A stretch of DNA of 64,000 nt from Microtetraspora fusca (GTDB taxonomy: Bacteria > Actinomycetota > Actinomycetes > Streptosporangiales > Streptosporangiaceae): positions 1 to 64,000 of the forward strand of contig NZ_BBYK01000071.1 in NCBI RefSeq assembly GCF_001570365.1, written 5' to 3'. The position numbers and the translations under genes were made by a program. The notes below the pieces were generated by a model. That model did no database searches. It saw only the letters and a list, made by a program, of their open reading frames with translations, and was not told where the DNA came from. Of the stretch, positions 16,949-26,214 are shown piece by piece; the first letter of the stretch is position 1; the number at the start of each line of letters is the position of its first letter.

Positions 16949-18304
16949 CTACGCCACCGCGGCGATGGCCTTCTCCAGAATGGACAGGCCCTCCTCCAGC
17001 AGCTCGTCCGAGATGACGAGCGGCGGCAGGAAGCGCAGGACGTTCCCGTACGTGCCGGCGGTCAGCACGAGCAGGCCCTCGACGTGGCACCGGCGCGCGA
17101 TCTCGGCGGTGGCCGCCGCGTTCGGCTCCTTGCCGCCGGGCAGCACCAGCTCGATCGCGACCATGGCGCCCCGGCCGCGGACGTCGCCGACGATCTCGAA
17201 GCGCTCCTTGAAGGCGTTGAGGCGGGAGAGCATGACCTCGCCGATGTGCGCGGCGCGCTCGACGAGCTTCTCCTCCTCGATGGTCTCCAGCACGCCGAGC
17301 GCCGCCTCGCAGGCGAGCGGGTTGCCGCCGTACGTGCCGCCGAGGCCGCCGCCGTGGACGGCGTCGAGCAGCTCGGCCCGGCCGGTCACGGCCGCCAGCG
17401 GGAGGCCGCCCGCGATGCCCTTGGCCGTGACGATGATGTCCGGGACGATGCCCTCGTACTCGCAGGCGAACAGGTGGCCGGTGCGGGCGAAGCCGGTCTG
17501 CACCTCGTCGGCGATGAAGACGATGCCGTTGGCCTTGCAGAACTCGACGATCTTGGGCAGGAAGCCGGGGGCCGGCTCGATGAAGCCGCCCTCACCCTGG
17601 ATCGGCTCGATGACGACGGCCGCGACGTTCTCCGCGCCGATCTGCTTGTTGATCATGTCGATCGCCTGGGCCGCCGCCTCGTCGGCGCAGTTCTCCGGCC
17701 CCGTCGGCCAGCGGAACGGGTAGGCCAGCGGCGCCCGGTACACCTCGGGAGCGAACGGCCCGAACCGGTGCTTGTACGGCATGTTCTTGGCGGTCAGCGT
17801 CATCGTGAGCAGCGTCCGGCCGTGGTAGCCGTGGTCGAACACGACGACCGCCTGGCGGCCGGTGGCGTTCCTGGCGACCTTGACGGCGTTCTCGACGGCC
17901 TCGGCGCCGCTGTTCACCAGGAACGTGCGCTTCTCGTGGTCGCCGGGGGTGAGCGCGTTGAGCTTCTCGCACACCGCCACGTACGACTCGTACGGCGTGA
18001 CCATGAAACAGGTGTGGGTGAAGTCGGCGACCTGCTTCTGGACCCGCTCGACGACGCGCGGCGCGGCGTTGCCGACGCTCGTCACGGCGATGCCCGAACC
18101 GAAGTCGATCAGGGAGTTGCCGTCCACGTCCACGACCACGCCGCCGCCGGCCTGGGTGATGAAGACGGGCAGAGTCGTGCCGACGCCGGAGGGCACGGCG
18201 GACTGCTTGCGCGAGAACAGCTCGCGCGACTTGGGGCCGGGGATCTCGGTGACGAGGCGGCGCTCCTGGGGAAGTCCGGGGCCGCCGTGCGTGGCAGTGC
18301 TCAT
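16949..18304 (-). CDS. gabT: 4-aminobutyrate aminotransferase
   Basis: A 451-residue PLP enzyme that transfers the amino group of GABA to 2-oxoglutarate, giving succinate semialdehyde. The cofactor residues are Asp266 in IADEVQTGF and Lys295 in VTAKGIAGGLPLAAVTG. TFLVNSGAEAVENAVK is the family's substrate-loop motif. A much longer frame reads upstream through the divergent PucR gene to 19708; only the part from ATG 18304 is protein-like. It is divergent from the PucR regulator and ends in a strong terminator. It probably works with the aldehyde dehydrogenase at 20704 as a GABA shunt. Confidence 0.95.
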   Translation of the reverse strand: MSTATHGGPGLPQERRLVTEIPGPKSRELFSRKQSAVPSGVGTTLPVFITQAGGGVVVDVDGNSLIDFGSGIAVTSVGNAAPRVVERVQKQVADFTHTCFMVTPYESYVAVCEKLNALTPGDHEKRTFLVNSGAEAVENAVKVARNATGRQAVVVFDHGYHGRTLLTMTLTAKNMPYKHRFGPFAPEVYRAPLAYPFRWPTGPENCADEAAAQAIDMINKQIGAENVAAVVIEPIQGEGGFIEPAPGFLPKIVEFCKANGIVFIADEVQTGFARTGHLFACEYEGIVPDIIVTAKGIAGGLPLAAVTGRAELLDAVHGGGLGGTYGGNPLACEAALGVLETIEEEKLVERAAHIGEVMLSRLNAFKERFEIVGDVRGRGAMVAIELVLPGGKEPNAAATAEIARRCHVEGLLVLTAGTYGNVLRFLPPLVISDELLEEGLSILEKAIAAVA

Positions 18305-18400
18305 GCCATCGACGGTACGGCCCGCGCCCCGGCCTGCCGATGTGTCGCCGTGGCACAATGGTGATGTTCGTTTGTACCAGGTGGATAAGTCGAGGACGAC

Positions 18401-19816
18401 ATGGCGCCGACGCTGCGCAGGGTGACGGCGATGGCCCCGCTCCATCTGGAGGTCCTGGCGGGCGCGGCGGCGCTCGACCGGCAGGTCCGCTGGGTGGCGG
18501 TGAGTGAGCTCGAGGATCCCACACCCTTCCTTGAGGGCGGCGAGTTGGTCCTCACCACCGGCATGCGGCTCGACGCCGGCAACGCCCTGCCGTACGTGTC
18601 GCGGCTGGTCGCCAGGGGCGTCACCGGGCTCGGCTTCGGCGTCGGCCTGACCCACGAGGATGTGCCCGCCGATCTGATCGAGGCGGCGGCCGAGGCCGGG
18701 CTTCCTCTCGTCGAGGTGCCGCGGGACACCCCGTTCATCGCGATCGGCAAGGCGGTCAGCGAGCTGCTCGCGGCCGAGCAGTACGAGGAGATCAGCCGCG
18801 CGTTCGCCGCCCAGGGCCGGCTCACCAGGGCCGCGCTCCAGCCGGAGGGCATGAGCGCCGTCATCGAGCGGCTCGCCCGTGAGATCGACGGCTGGGCGCT
18901 GCTCCTCGACCCCGCGGGGGCGGTGCGCCACGCCGCGCGCACGGGACAGCCGGCCGCGCGGGCCCGCGCGCTGGAGCCGGAGCTGGCGCGGCTGCGCGCC
19001 CCAGGAGCACCCTCCAGCATCGCTCTGTCCGTGCCGGGCGAGCACGTGATCGTGCAGCCGCTCGGCCGCCGCGGCTTCTTCGCGGTGGGCTCCACGCGGC
19101 CGTTCACCCCCGTCGGCCACACCATCGTCAACGCGGCCGGATCGCTGCTGACCCTCGGCCTGGAGCAGGGGCGCGAGCAGCGGGCGGCCGAGCGGCGGGT
19201 GCACGCCGCCGTGCTGCGGCTGCTGCTCGCGGGGGAGCGCGCGGCGGCGGGCGAGACCCTCGCCGCGATGGACGAGGAACTGCCCGCCGAGCCGTTCGTC
19301 GTCCTCGCCTGCGACACCGACGAGCCTCCCGCCCACGGCTTGCCGTACGGCGGGCTGACCGTGGTGCTGGCCGACCAGGAGGAGGCCGAGGGCGTGATCG
19401 CGCGGGTGGCCCGGCGGGGACGGGTCGGCGCCAGCGGGCCGGTGGCGTACGCGGAGCTGGCCCTGGGGCTCGACCAGGCGGAACGCGCGCTGGCGTCGGC
19501 CGCTCCGATCGCCCGGTTCCCCGAGCTGGCCGGGCAGGGCCTGCTCTCCCTGCTCGACCCGGCCGCCGCCGCGGCGTTCTCCGCCGCGCTGCTCGCGCCG
19601 CTGCGCGAGTACGGTTCGCGCGCCGATCTCATCGAGTCGCTCCGCGCGTATCTCGCCTGCAACGGGCACTGGGACGCGGCGGCGCAGCGGCTCGGCGTTC
19701 ACCGGCACACGCTGCGATATCGGATGAAGCGGGTGAGCGAGTTGCTCGGGCGGGACCTCGACGACCCCGCCGCGCGCGCCGAGCTGTGGATCGCGCTCAG
19801 CTACGGATCCGTCTGA
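18401..19816 (+). CDS. PucR family regulator, GABA-locus type
   Basis: About 471 residues. The N-terminal PucR domain is shown by DRQVRWVAVSELEDPTPF and EGGELVLTTGMRLDAG. The C-terminal helix-turn-helix is DAAAQRLGVHRHTLRYRMKR. Start ATG follows gaggacgac. It is divergent from gabT across about 96 bp, an arrangement that commonly holds the GABA-responsive activator. It likely activates gabT and perhaps the aldehyde dehydrogenase, though no binding site is evident. An 18-residue-class gap separates its stop (19816) from the leftward TetR gene, which is convergent. Confidence 0.9.
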   Translation: MAPTLRRVTAMAPLHLEVLAGAAALDRQVRWVAVSELEDPTPFLEGGELVLTTGMRLDAGNALPYVSRLVARGVTGLGFGVGLTHEDVPADLIEAAAEAGLPLVEVPRDTPFIAIGKAVSELLAAEQYEEISRAFAAQGRLTRAALQPEGMSAVIERLAREIDGWALLLDPAGAVRHAARTGQPAARARALEPELARLRAPGAPSSIALSVPGEHVIVQPLGRRGFFAVGSTRPFTPVGHTIVNAAGSLLTLGLEQGREQRAAERRVHAAVLRLLLAGERAAAGETLAAMDEELPAEPFVVLACDTDEPPAHGLPYGGLTVVLADQEEAEGVIARVARRGRVGASGPVAYAELALGLDQAERALASAAPIARFPELAGQGLLSLLDPAAAAAFSAALLAPLREYGSRADLIESLRAYLACNGHWDAAAQRLGVHRHTLRYRMKRVSELLGRDLDDPAARAELWIALSYGSV

Positions 19817-19831
19817 CGAGGTCAGGCGAGG

Positions 19832-20479
19832 TCAGCGGAACGATGCCGGTGCGTCGGGCCGGCGGGTCATGAAGGAGCTGATCGTGGCGGTGGTCACGGT
19901 CTCGTACGTCTTGGCGTCGCGCAGGTGCCCGGCACGCTCCAAACTGAGCGCTCCCTGGGCGGCCGCCCACACCGCGTCGGCGATCTTCCTGGGCTGGGTG
20001 GGGATGAGATATCCGGCGGCGATGCAGTCCGCGATCACCCGGTCGAGGATGTTCAGCGCGGCGCGGGCCAGCGTCCTCGCCCGCTCACTCGGCACGAAAC
20101 CGGGGATCGCCTGCTCGAACATCAGGCTGTAGTACCCGGGGTCGGTGAGCGCGGCCTCCCGGTACGCGGGCCCGAGCGCGACGAGGAACTCGAGCGGGTC
20201 GGCGCGCGGCGGGACGGCGGCCAGGCGACGGCGGAACCGCTCGAACCCTTCGAGGTAGAGCGCCTCGGCCAGCCCCTCCTTGCTGCCGAACATCGTGTAG
20301 ATCACGGTCGTCGAGCAGCCGGCCTCCGCCGCGATCCTGCGGACGGTGAGGCTCTCCGGGCCGGTGGTGGCGAGCAGCTTGCTCGCGACGTCGAGGAGCC
20401 GGGTGCGCAGCTCGTCGTTGCTATTACGCTGCCCGAGGGCGTAGGCGCCCTGAAGTCCCAGAGGCGCCGGCGTACTCAT
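19832..20479 (-). CDS. TetR family regulator of the adjacent aldehyde dehydrogenase
   Basis: About 215 residues. The helix-turn-helix is LTVRRIAAEAGCSTTVIYTMFGS. The remainder is the variable helical effector domain (FVPSERARTLARAALNILD). The ATG at 20479 is taken; a longer frame to 20971 would run through the regulatory palindromes, so it was not used. It is divergent from the aldehyde dehydrogenase with 224 bp of intergenic DNA that contains two palindromes. Confidence 0.85.
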   Translation of the reverse strand: MSTPAPLGLQGAYALGQRNSNDELRTRLLDVASKLLATTGPESLTVRRIAAEAGCSTTVIYTMFGSKEGLAEALYLEGFERFRRRLAAVPPRADPLEFLVALGPAYREAALTDPGYYSLMFEQAIPGFVPSERARTLARAALNILDRVIADCIAAGYLIPTQPRKIADAVWAAAQGALSLERAGHLRDAKTYETVTTATISSFMTRRPDAPASFR

Positions 20480-20503
20480 CAGCGACGAGCCCTTCCATCG
20501 ATG

Positions 20504-20535
20504 GGGTCCGCGACGGACCCGGTTGAGACTTAACC
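20504..20535. promoter_or_regulatory. Candidate TetR operators upstream of the aldehyde dehydrogenase
   Basis: gggtccgcgacggaccc (20504-20520) is a perfect inverted repeat with 7-bp arms. ggttgagacttaacc (20521-20535) directly abuts it and is nearly palindromic. ccatcgatgg (20495-20504) overlaps its left end. The cluster is 25 bp upstream of the TetR start, in the divergent gap. Confidence 0.6.
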
Positions 20536-20703
20536 ATGCCGTTGCGCTTTCAAACCGCTCCGAAACTGAATTCATCGCGAAATCGCGCCATATCTGTGAC
20601 ATAGCGTGGCAACAGGGTGTTGTCCACATTGGCCAGTCATCGCCCGGTGATTGTGCGCCCCGGAGTAGGGCCGTCCCCGACCGGTTGGCATAGCGTCGTG
20701 GGC

Positions 20704-22152
20704 ATGGACAGCAGCGCGAACGCCACCTCACCGATCCCCTTCTGGCTGGCCGGTCGTCCCGCGACGGGAGACGCCGAGCTGGAGGTGACCAACTCCCATG
20801 ACGGCCGTGTCGTCGGGGTCTACTCCGTGCCGACGGCCGAGCAGGTCGAGCAGGCCGTCGCGGCCGCGGACGCGGTGCGCAAGGAGGCGGCGGCGCTGCC
20901 CATCCACGTCCGCGCCGACGCGCTCTCCCACGTCGCGCGCCGCCTCGCCGAGCGCGCCGAGGAGATCGCACAGCTGATCAGCGGTGAGAACGGCAAGCCC
21001 ATCTTCTGGGCCCGCGGCGAGGTCAACCGGGCGGTCTCCACGTTCCGGTTCGCCGCCGAGGAGGTCCGCCGGTTCAGCGGCGCCGTCCAGCGCCTCGACA
21101 CCGAGCCCGCCGCCCAGGGCCGCATCGCCTACGTCTCCCGCGTGCCGCACGGCCCGGTGCTCGCGATCACGCCGTTCAACTTCCCGCTGAACCTGGTCGC
21201 CCACAAGGTCGCCCCGGCCATCGCCGTCGGCGCCCCGGTCATCGTCAAGCCCGCCCCGGCGACGCCGCTGTCCGCGCTGCTGCTCGGCGAGATCCTGGCC
21301 GAGACGAACCTGCCCGAGGGCATGTTCTCCGTGCTGCCCGTGCCGAACGACCGGGCCGGCGCGCTCGTCGAGGACCCCCGCCTGCCGATCGTCTCCTTCA
21401 CCGGCTCCGGCCCCGTGGGCTACGCCCTCATGGACCAGGTCCCGCGCAAGCACGTCACGCTGGAGTTGGGCGGCAACGGCGCCGCGGTCGTGCTGGCCGA
21501 CGCCGACCTCGACTGGGCCGCGGCGCGCGCGGCGCTGTTCTCCAACTACCAGGCCGGTCAGAGCTGCATCTCCGTGCAGCGCGTGATCGTCGAGGAGTCG
21601 GTGCTCGCGCCGTTCACCGAGAAGCTCCTCGCCGCCGTGGACGCCCTCGTCACCGGCGACCCGTCCGACGAGAAGACCCAGGTCGGGCCGCTCGTGTCGG
21701 TCGCGGCCGCCGAGCGGGTCGAGCAGTGGGTGAAGGAGGCCGTCGAGGCCGGCGCCCGGGTCCTCGCCGGCGGCACCAGGGACGGCGCGACGGTGGCCCC
21801 GACCGTGCTCACCGACGTCCCCGCGGACGCCAAGCTGTCCTGCGAGGAGGTCTTCGGCCCTGTCATGATCATCCAGCCGGTGGCCTCGGTGGACGAGGCG
21901 TTCGCCGCCGTCAACGACTCCAAGTACGGCCTGCAGGCGGGCATCTTCACCCGGAACCTCGACATCGCGTTCCGGGCCAACCGCGAGCTGGAGGTCGGCG
22001 GTGTGATCATTGGCGACGTCCCGTCGTTCCGTGCCGACCAGATGCCGTACGGCGGAGTGAAGCAGTCCGGTGTGGGCCGCGAGGGCGTGCTCTCGGCGAT
22101 GAACGACTTCACCTACGAGAAGGTCATGGTCATCACCGGCGTGACCCTCTAG
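20704..22152 (+). CDS. NAD(P)-dependent aldehyde dehydrogenase, possibly succinate-semialdehyde dehydrogenase
   Basis: A 482-residue ALDH-family enzyme. ITPFNFPLNL, the general base Glu254 in LELGGNGAAVV and the nucleophile Cys288 in NYQAGQSCISVQRV are present. The GQSC/GGNG spellings resemble the GAPN/lactaldehyde-dehydrogenase clade rather than textbook GabD, so the substrate is uncertain. Its place near gabT suggests succinate semialdehyde. Start ATG 20704 (MDSSANATS) is preferred over the longer frame to 20617. It is divergent from the TetR at 20479. Confidence 0.8.
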   Translation: MDSSANATSPIPFWLAGRPATGDAELEVTNSHDGRVVGVYSVPTAEQVEQAVAAADAVRKEAAALPIHVRADALSHVARRLAERAEEIAQLISGENGKPIFWARGEVNRAVSTFRFAAEEVRRFSGAVQRLDTEPAAQGRIAYVSRVPHGPVLAITPFNFPLNLVAHKVAPAIAVGAPVIVKPAPATPLSALLLGEILAETNLPEGMFSVLPVPNDRAGALVEDPRLPIVSFTGSGPVGYALMDQVPRKHVTLELGGNGAAVVLADADLDWAAARAALFSNYQAGQSCISVQRVIVEESVLAPFTEKLLAAVDALVTGDPSDEKTQVGPLVSVAAAERVEQWVKEAVEAGARVLAGGTRDGATVAPTVLTDVPADAKLSCEEVFGPVMIIQPVASVDEAFAAVNDSKYGLQAGIFTRNLDIAFRANRELEVGGVIIGDVPSFRADQMPYGGVKQSGVGREGVLSAMNDFTYEKVMVITGVTL

Positions 22153-22186
22153 GTCTCGCGAGACGCGCCTGGAGATCTAGAGGGTC
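22143..22186. terminator. Convergent terminator containing both stop codons
   Basis: gaccctctag (22143-22152) and ctagagggtc (22177-22186) are perfect reverse complements. Each arm ends in the stop codon of its gene, so the aldehyde dehydrogenase and the leftward GNAT both end Thr-Leu-stop. Confidence 0.7.
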
Positions 22187-22629
22187 TTCTCGAAGCAGAC
22201 GCTCTCCGGCAGGTCCGCGTACGCCCCGAAACGGGGGATGCTCGCGTAACCGCTGGAGGTGTAGAGGCCGACGGCCTCCGTGAAGATCCGCCCGGTCTCC
22301 AGGCGCAGCGCGTTCAGCCCGTCCTCCCGGGCGAGCCGCTCGATCTCGGCGAGCAGCGCCCGGGACACGCCCCGCCCGCGATGGGCGGGGCGCACGTACA
22401 TCCGCTTGACCTCGCCGACGCCGGGTTCGAGCGGCTGGAGCCCCGCGCAGCCGACGGCCGCGCCGTCCCGCCACGCCACCACGAACGCGATGCGCGGGTC
22501 GAGGCGCTTGGGCACGTCGTGCACGATGTCCCGATCCTGCTCCCGGCTGGCCAGCTCCGCCTGCTGTGCCGCGCACAGCTCCATCACCAGCGGGTCGGTC
22601 GCGCCCGCACGCGTCAGTTCCAGCACCAT
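22177..22629 (-). CDS. GNAT family N-acetyltransferase
   Basis: A 150-residue acetyl-CoA-dependent transferase. The fold is recognisable from the beta-strand VGCAGLQPLEPG and the acetyl-CoA loop VRPAHRGRGVSRALLAEIE. LRLETGRIFTEAVGLY follows, as in amino-acid and small-molecule acetyltransferases. Substrate unknown. It stands alone, convergent with the aldehyde dehydrogenase and overlapping its terminator. Confidence 0.88.
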   Translation of the reverse strand: MVLELTRAGATDPLVMELCAAQQAELASREQDRDIVHDVPKRLDPRIAFVVAWRDGAAVGCAGLQPLEPGVGEVKRMYVRPAHRGRGVSRALLAEIERLAREDGLNALRLETGRIFTEAVGLYTSSGYASIPRFGAYADLPESVCFEKTL

Positions 22630-22690
22630 GCCGGGAAACCGTAGCCGGGTGCCTGTTTCACGCGTATTACGCCTCTTTTGCGGCTATTGT

Positions 22691-23698
22691 TCACGCCTGC
22701 TGGGCGGTGTCGAAGACCTGCTTGACCTCGTCGCCGAAGTACGGGCCGTACATGCTGCCGCTGTCGTTGCTGTACTTGAAGCTGCTCACCGAGGTCAGCT
22801 GGCCCTGGCCGGTCACGGGGTCGAAGCCGCTGAACCACGGGCCCCCGCTCGCTCCGGCGGTGAGATCGCACTTCAGGCCCTGGTCCTGGGTCTTCTTGTA
22901 CGGGTCGTCGGACGGCATGCCGGCGCAGTAGAGCAGGTGCTCGCCGTTGTAGGGCGGGTCGGCCGGGAATCCGAAGGTGTACGTCTGCCGGCCGCGCACG
23001 GCGTTCCAGCCGATGGCATGGGCTCCGACGGCGTCCGTGAGGTGCTGCCCCCCGCGGTCGCTCACCGCGACCATGCCGACGTCGTAGCCGTCGTTCGCGT
23101 CCCGCGCCCACGGTCCGGCGACGAACATCCGCCGTGCCGGATAGCTGCCGTACGGCTGCCGCCCCGACTCGTAGCCGGGGACGAACGTCCAGTTCTCCGC
23201 CCAGGCGCCGGTGCCGTCCTTGACGCAGTGGCCGGCGGTCGCCACGACGTCCCTGTTGGCGCTGCGCACCGCGGTGCCCGAGCAGACGAAGTCGACGCCG
23301 TTCAGTGTGAGGAACACCCTGCCGACGGTCGTCGTGACGGCCCCGCCGCCGGCCCATCGGGAGCCGCTGGTCACCGTATCCATCGTCATGCTCGCCGGGC
23401 GGCCGACGGCGGAGCGCCGGGCGATCGTCCGCTGGTCCACGCCCAGCGGGCGCACCGCGCTGAGCGGGACGGACCGCGGAGAGACCAGCCGCCCCGCGAG
23501 CGCGCCGACGCGCGTGACGGTGGAGGAGAGCAGGTCGAACGGGAGCGCTCGGGCCATCCGCTCGGGCGTCCAGTACGCGGCCGGCGCGGCGGCCGCGGTG
23601 TGATCGACGACGTCGGCGGGCGGGTTCGCCGGGGCGGGCACCCCGAGGAGCTCGGCGACGAGGGTGGAGGTGGTGAGGAGAAGGAGGCTCGGGGTCAT
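22691..23698 (-). CDS. Secreted trypsin-like serine peptidase
   Basis: A 335-residue exported protease of the S1 type. The signal peptide is MTPSLLLLTTSTLVAELLG. The catalytic His lies in VVATAGHC, the Asp in YDVGMVAV, and the Ser in TAGASGGPW. The AAYWTPERMARALP pro-region precedes the catalytic domain, as in actinobacterial secreted V8/trypsin-like peptidases. A long frame continues upstream to 24940 across dxr; it is a shadow. ATG 23698 is the start. It is divergent from dxr. Confidence 0.9.
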   Translation of the reverse strand: MTPSLLLLTTSTLVAELLGVPAPANPPADVVDHTAAAAPAAYWTPERMARALPFDLLSSTVTRVGALAGRLVSPRSVPLSAVRPLGVDQRTIARRSAVGRPASMTMDTVTSGSRWAGGGAVTTTVGRVFLTLNGVDFVCSGTAVRSANRDVVATAGHCVKDGTGAWAENWTFVPGYESGRQPYGSYPARRMFVAGPWARDANDGYDVGMVAVSDRGGQHLTDAVGAHAIGWNAVRGRQTYTFGFPADPPYNGEHLLYCAGMPSDDPYKKTQDQGLKCDLTAGASGGPWFSGFDPVTGQGQLTSVSSFKYSNDSGSMYGPYFGDEVKQVFDTAQQA

Positions 23699-23818
23699 GG
23701 AACGCGATTTTGCACTACACATTGTATTTCTGTCGCTACTTTTGGTGAACGTCGGCGCGTCGCCGCGCCCGCGTTCCCCTGACGTCCCGGGCGACGGCGA
23801 TGGCGAGACAATGGGACG

Positions 23819-25024
23819 ATGACTCCTGAATGCAGCCCGCGCCCCGTCGTCCTTCTCGGCTCCACCGGCTCCGTCGGCACCCAGGCGCTCGACGTCGTCG
23901 CCCGGAACCCCGAGCGGCTCCGGATCACCGCGCTCGCCGCCGGCGGAGGTCGGGTCGGTCTGCTCGCCCGCCAGGCCGCCGAGTTCCGCGCGGAGGCCGT
24001 GGCCGTCGCCGACCCGTCGGCCGTACCGGCCCTGAAGGACGCGCTGGCCGCGCACGGAGCGGCGCCCACGGTCCTCGCGGGCGCCGAGGGGGTGGCCGAG
24101 GTCGCCGCGTGGCCGTCCGGCGGCGCGGACGGGGCGGACCGGCCCATCGTCCTGAACGCGATCACCGGCGCGCTCGGCCTGACCTCGACGCTGGCCGCGC
24201 TGGAGGCGGGCCGGGACCTGGCCCTGGCCAACAAGGAGTCGCTGATCGTCGGCGGGCCGCTCGTCAAGCGGCTGGCCAAGCCGGGCCAGATCCTCCCGGT
24301 GGACTCGGAGCACTCCGCGCTCGCGCAGTGTCTGTGGGCGGCCGGTCCCTCGGGAGCGGACGCGCGAACGGTCCGGCGGCTCGTCGTCACGGCGAGCGGC
24401 GGGCCGTTCCGCGGCAGGAAGCGCGCGGAGCTGTGGGACGTCACGCCCGAGATGGCGCTCGACCACCCGACCTGGAACATGGGGCCGGTGATCACGATCA
24501 ACTCGGCGACCCTGGTCAACAAGGGCCTCGAGGTGATCGAGGCGCATCTGCTCTTCGACATCGGGTTCGACCGCATCGACGTCGTGGTCCACCCGCAGTC
24601 GGTGATCCACTCGATGGTCGAGTTCGTGGACGGCTCGACGATCGCGCAGGCGAGCCCGCCCGACATGCGGCTGCCGATCTCGCTGGCCCTGGGGTACCCC
24701 GAGCGCGTGCCCGGCGCGGCGTTCCCCGTCGACTGGACCCAGGCGCACACCTGGACCTTCGAGCCGCTCGACGACGAGGCGTTCCCGGCGGTCTCGCTGG
24801 CCCGCCAGGTCGGCGCCCAGGGCGGCACGGCCCCCGCCGTCTACAACGCGGCCAACGAGGTGTGCGTGGAGGCGTTCCTGAAGGGTGCGCTGCCGTTCCC
24901 CGGGATCGTGGACACGGTCGCCCAGGTGGTGTCCGAGCACGTGACCGGCCAGGCGTCCACCATGGAAGAGGTGCTGGCGGCCGACGAGTGGGCCCGCTCC
25001 CGTGCCGCCGAGCTGACGGCCTGA
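23819..25024 (+). CDS. dxr: 1-deoxy-D-xylulose-5-phosphate reductoisomerase
   Basis: A 401-residue NADPH enzyme that makes 2-C-methyl-D-erythritol 4-phosphate, the committed step of the MEP isoprenoid route. [18 protein letters not shown] is the nucleotide-binding motif. [12 protein letters not shown] carries the metal and substrate acidic residues, and [18 protein letters not shown] forms the active-site loop. In most actinobacteria dxr is followed by the M50 protease gene rseP and then ispG. Here the LPMO gene on the opposite strand takes that place. Confidence 0.96.
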   Translation: MTPECSPRPVVLLGSTGSVGTQALDVVARNPERLRITALAAGGGRVGLLARQAAEFRAEAVAVADPSAVPALKDALAAHGAAPTVLAGAEGVAEVAAWPSGGADGADRPIVLNAITGALGLTSTLAALEAGRDLALANKESLIVGGPLVKRLAKPGQILPVDSEHSALAQCLWAAGPSGADARTVRRLVVTASGGPFRGRKRAELWDVTPEMALDHPTWNMGPVITINSATLVNKGLEVIEAHLLFDIGFDRIDVVVHPQSVIHSMVEFVDGSTIAQASPPDMRLPISLALGYPERVPGAAFPVDWTQAHTWTFEPLDDEAFPAVSLARQVGAQGGTAPAVYNAANEVCVEAFLKGALPFPGIVDTVAQVVSEHVTGQASTMEEVLAADEWARSRAAELTA

Positions 25025-25025
25025 G

Positions 25026-25061
25026 GGACCCGGGAGCGGTGCTCGCGCCCGTCCCGGGTCC
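25026..25061. terminator. Terminator between dxr and the LPMO gene
   Basis: ggacccggga (25026-25035) pairs perfectly with tcccgggtcc (25052-25061), in the convergent gap. Confidence 0.75.
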
Positions 25062-25080
25062 CCGCGCCTCCGTCAGGCGG

Positions 25081-26214
25081 TCAGGCCGCCGTACAGGTGA
25101 CGCTCGAAGGAGCGGTGACCGCGCCCGAGGCGTTGCCCAGGAAGCCGAACGTCGTCGAGGCGTTCGGGGCCAGGGAGCCGTTGTAGCTCTCGTTCTTCAC
25201 CGTCACCGAGGCGCCCGTCTGACTACTGATGCCGTTCCAAACCTGGGTGATCGTCTGGCCGGACGGGAGCGTCCAGCCGACCGTCCAGCGCGTGGTCGAC
25301 GAGGTCCCGGTGTTGCGCACCGTCACCTCGCCCTGGAAACCGCCCTGCCACTGGTTCGTGATCGCGTACGTCGCGGTGCAGCGGCCCGTTCCCGGAGAGG
25401 TCGAGGGGCTCGGCGAGGGGGAGGGGCTGGGGCTCGCCGACGGGCTGGAGGACGGGCTGGAGGACGGGCTCGGCGAGGGGGACGAGCCACCCGGCCCCAC
25501 CCCGGTCACCTCGCCGTGGCCGCCGTCGAACACGACGTCCGAGCAGCTGTAGAACGTCTCGTTGCTGTCCGACCGCTGCCACACGGTGTAGATGATGTGG
25601 CGGCCGCTCTTGCCTGACGGCAGCGTGGCGTTCCAGTAGTAGTACGCGTCCTCGTTGCCGGGGGAGCCGACGCTCGGCGGGTCGGTGACGCTGTAGAAGG
25701 GCGTGGACTCCAGGTCGCTCCAGGCGAGTGGCCTGGTCGGGCTCCACGAGTCCTTCGTGATGTACGAGCGGAACGAGCCGGGGTGGGCCGCCCACTTGTT
25801 GTACTTGAACTGCAGCGCCGCGCCGGAGGTCAGGTGCGTCACCGGCCAGTCGGCGCGTGGCAGGTCGAAGCCGCTGAAGTCGTAGACGACCGCGGCGCCG
25901 CTGCACAGCTTGCCGTCGGGGATGAAGCCCGACGTGCGGCCCACGCCGTCCGAGCGCAGGACGGCGAACCAGTTGTAGAGCGCGTTCGTCCCGCTCTGGG
26001 CGACCGCGGCCGCGCAGGCCGGGTTGTTGGGGACGATGCCGCCGCTCTGGGTCAGGCCGTCCTTCCAGCACAGGTACGTGCGGCTGCCCGGGACCATCGG
26101 CGCCCCGTGCGCGGACGCGGGGGAGGCGATGAGCACGGCGGCGACGAGGGCGGACAGGGCGGTGACGACGGTGGCGACGGTCACTCGTGACCGTGTTCTT
26201 CGTGGTGCTCCCAC
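25081..26214 (-). CDS. Lytic polysaccharide monooxygenase, AA10 with CBM2
   Basis: A 377-residue secreted copper enzyme that oxidatively cuts crystalline cellulose or chitin. The signal peptide ends ASPASA, leaving His36 (HGAPM) as the histidine-brace N-terminus. The second brace His is His144 in WAAHPGSFRSY. A Ser/Pro linker follows at about residues 240-275. The C-terminal CBM2 carries WQGGFQGEVTVRNTG and SYNGSLAPNASTTFGFLG. GTG start follows aaaggg. It is transcribed against dxr and ispG and sits where the M50 protease gene rseP usually lies. Confidence 0.93.
   Translation of the reverse strand: MGAPRRTRSRVTVATVVTALSALVAAVLIASPASAHGAPMVPGSRTYLCWKDGLTQSGGIVPNNPACAAAVAQSGTNALYNWFAVLRSDGVGRTSGFIPDGKLCSGAAVVYDFSGFDLPRADWPVTHLTSGAALQFKYNKWAAHPGSFRSYITKDSWSPTRPLAWSDLESTPFYSVTDPPSVGSPGNEDAYYYWNATLPSGKSGRHIIYTVWQRSDSNETFYSCSDVVFDGGHGEVTGVGPGGSSPSPSPSSSPSSSPSASPSPSPSPSPSTSPGTGRCTATYAITNQWQGGFQGEVTVRNTGTSSTTRWTVGWTLPSGQTITQVWNGISSQTGASVTVKNESYNGSLAPNASTTFGFLGNASGAVTAPSSVTCTAA

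Noticed and set aside
16949-19708. A 919-codon open frame on the minus strand ending as gabT
   Set aside because: Only 16949-18304 is protein-like; the rest is antisense to the PucR gene and has no domain.
22691-24940. A 749-codon open frame on the minus strand ending as the serine peptidase
   Set aside because: The upstream part is antisense to dxr; the signal peptide at 23698 marks the real start.
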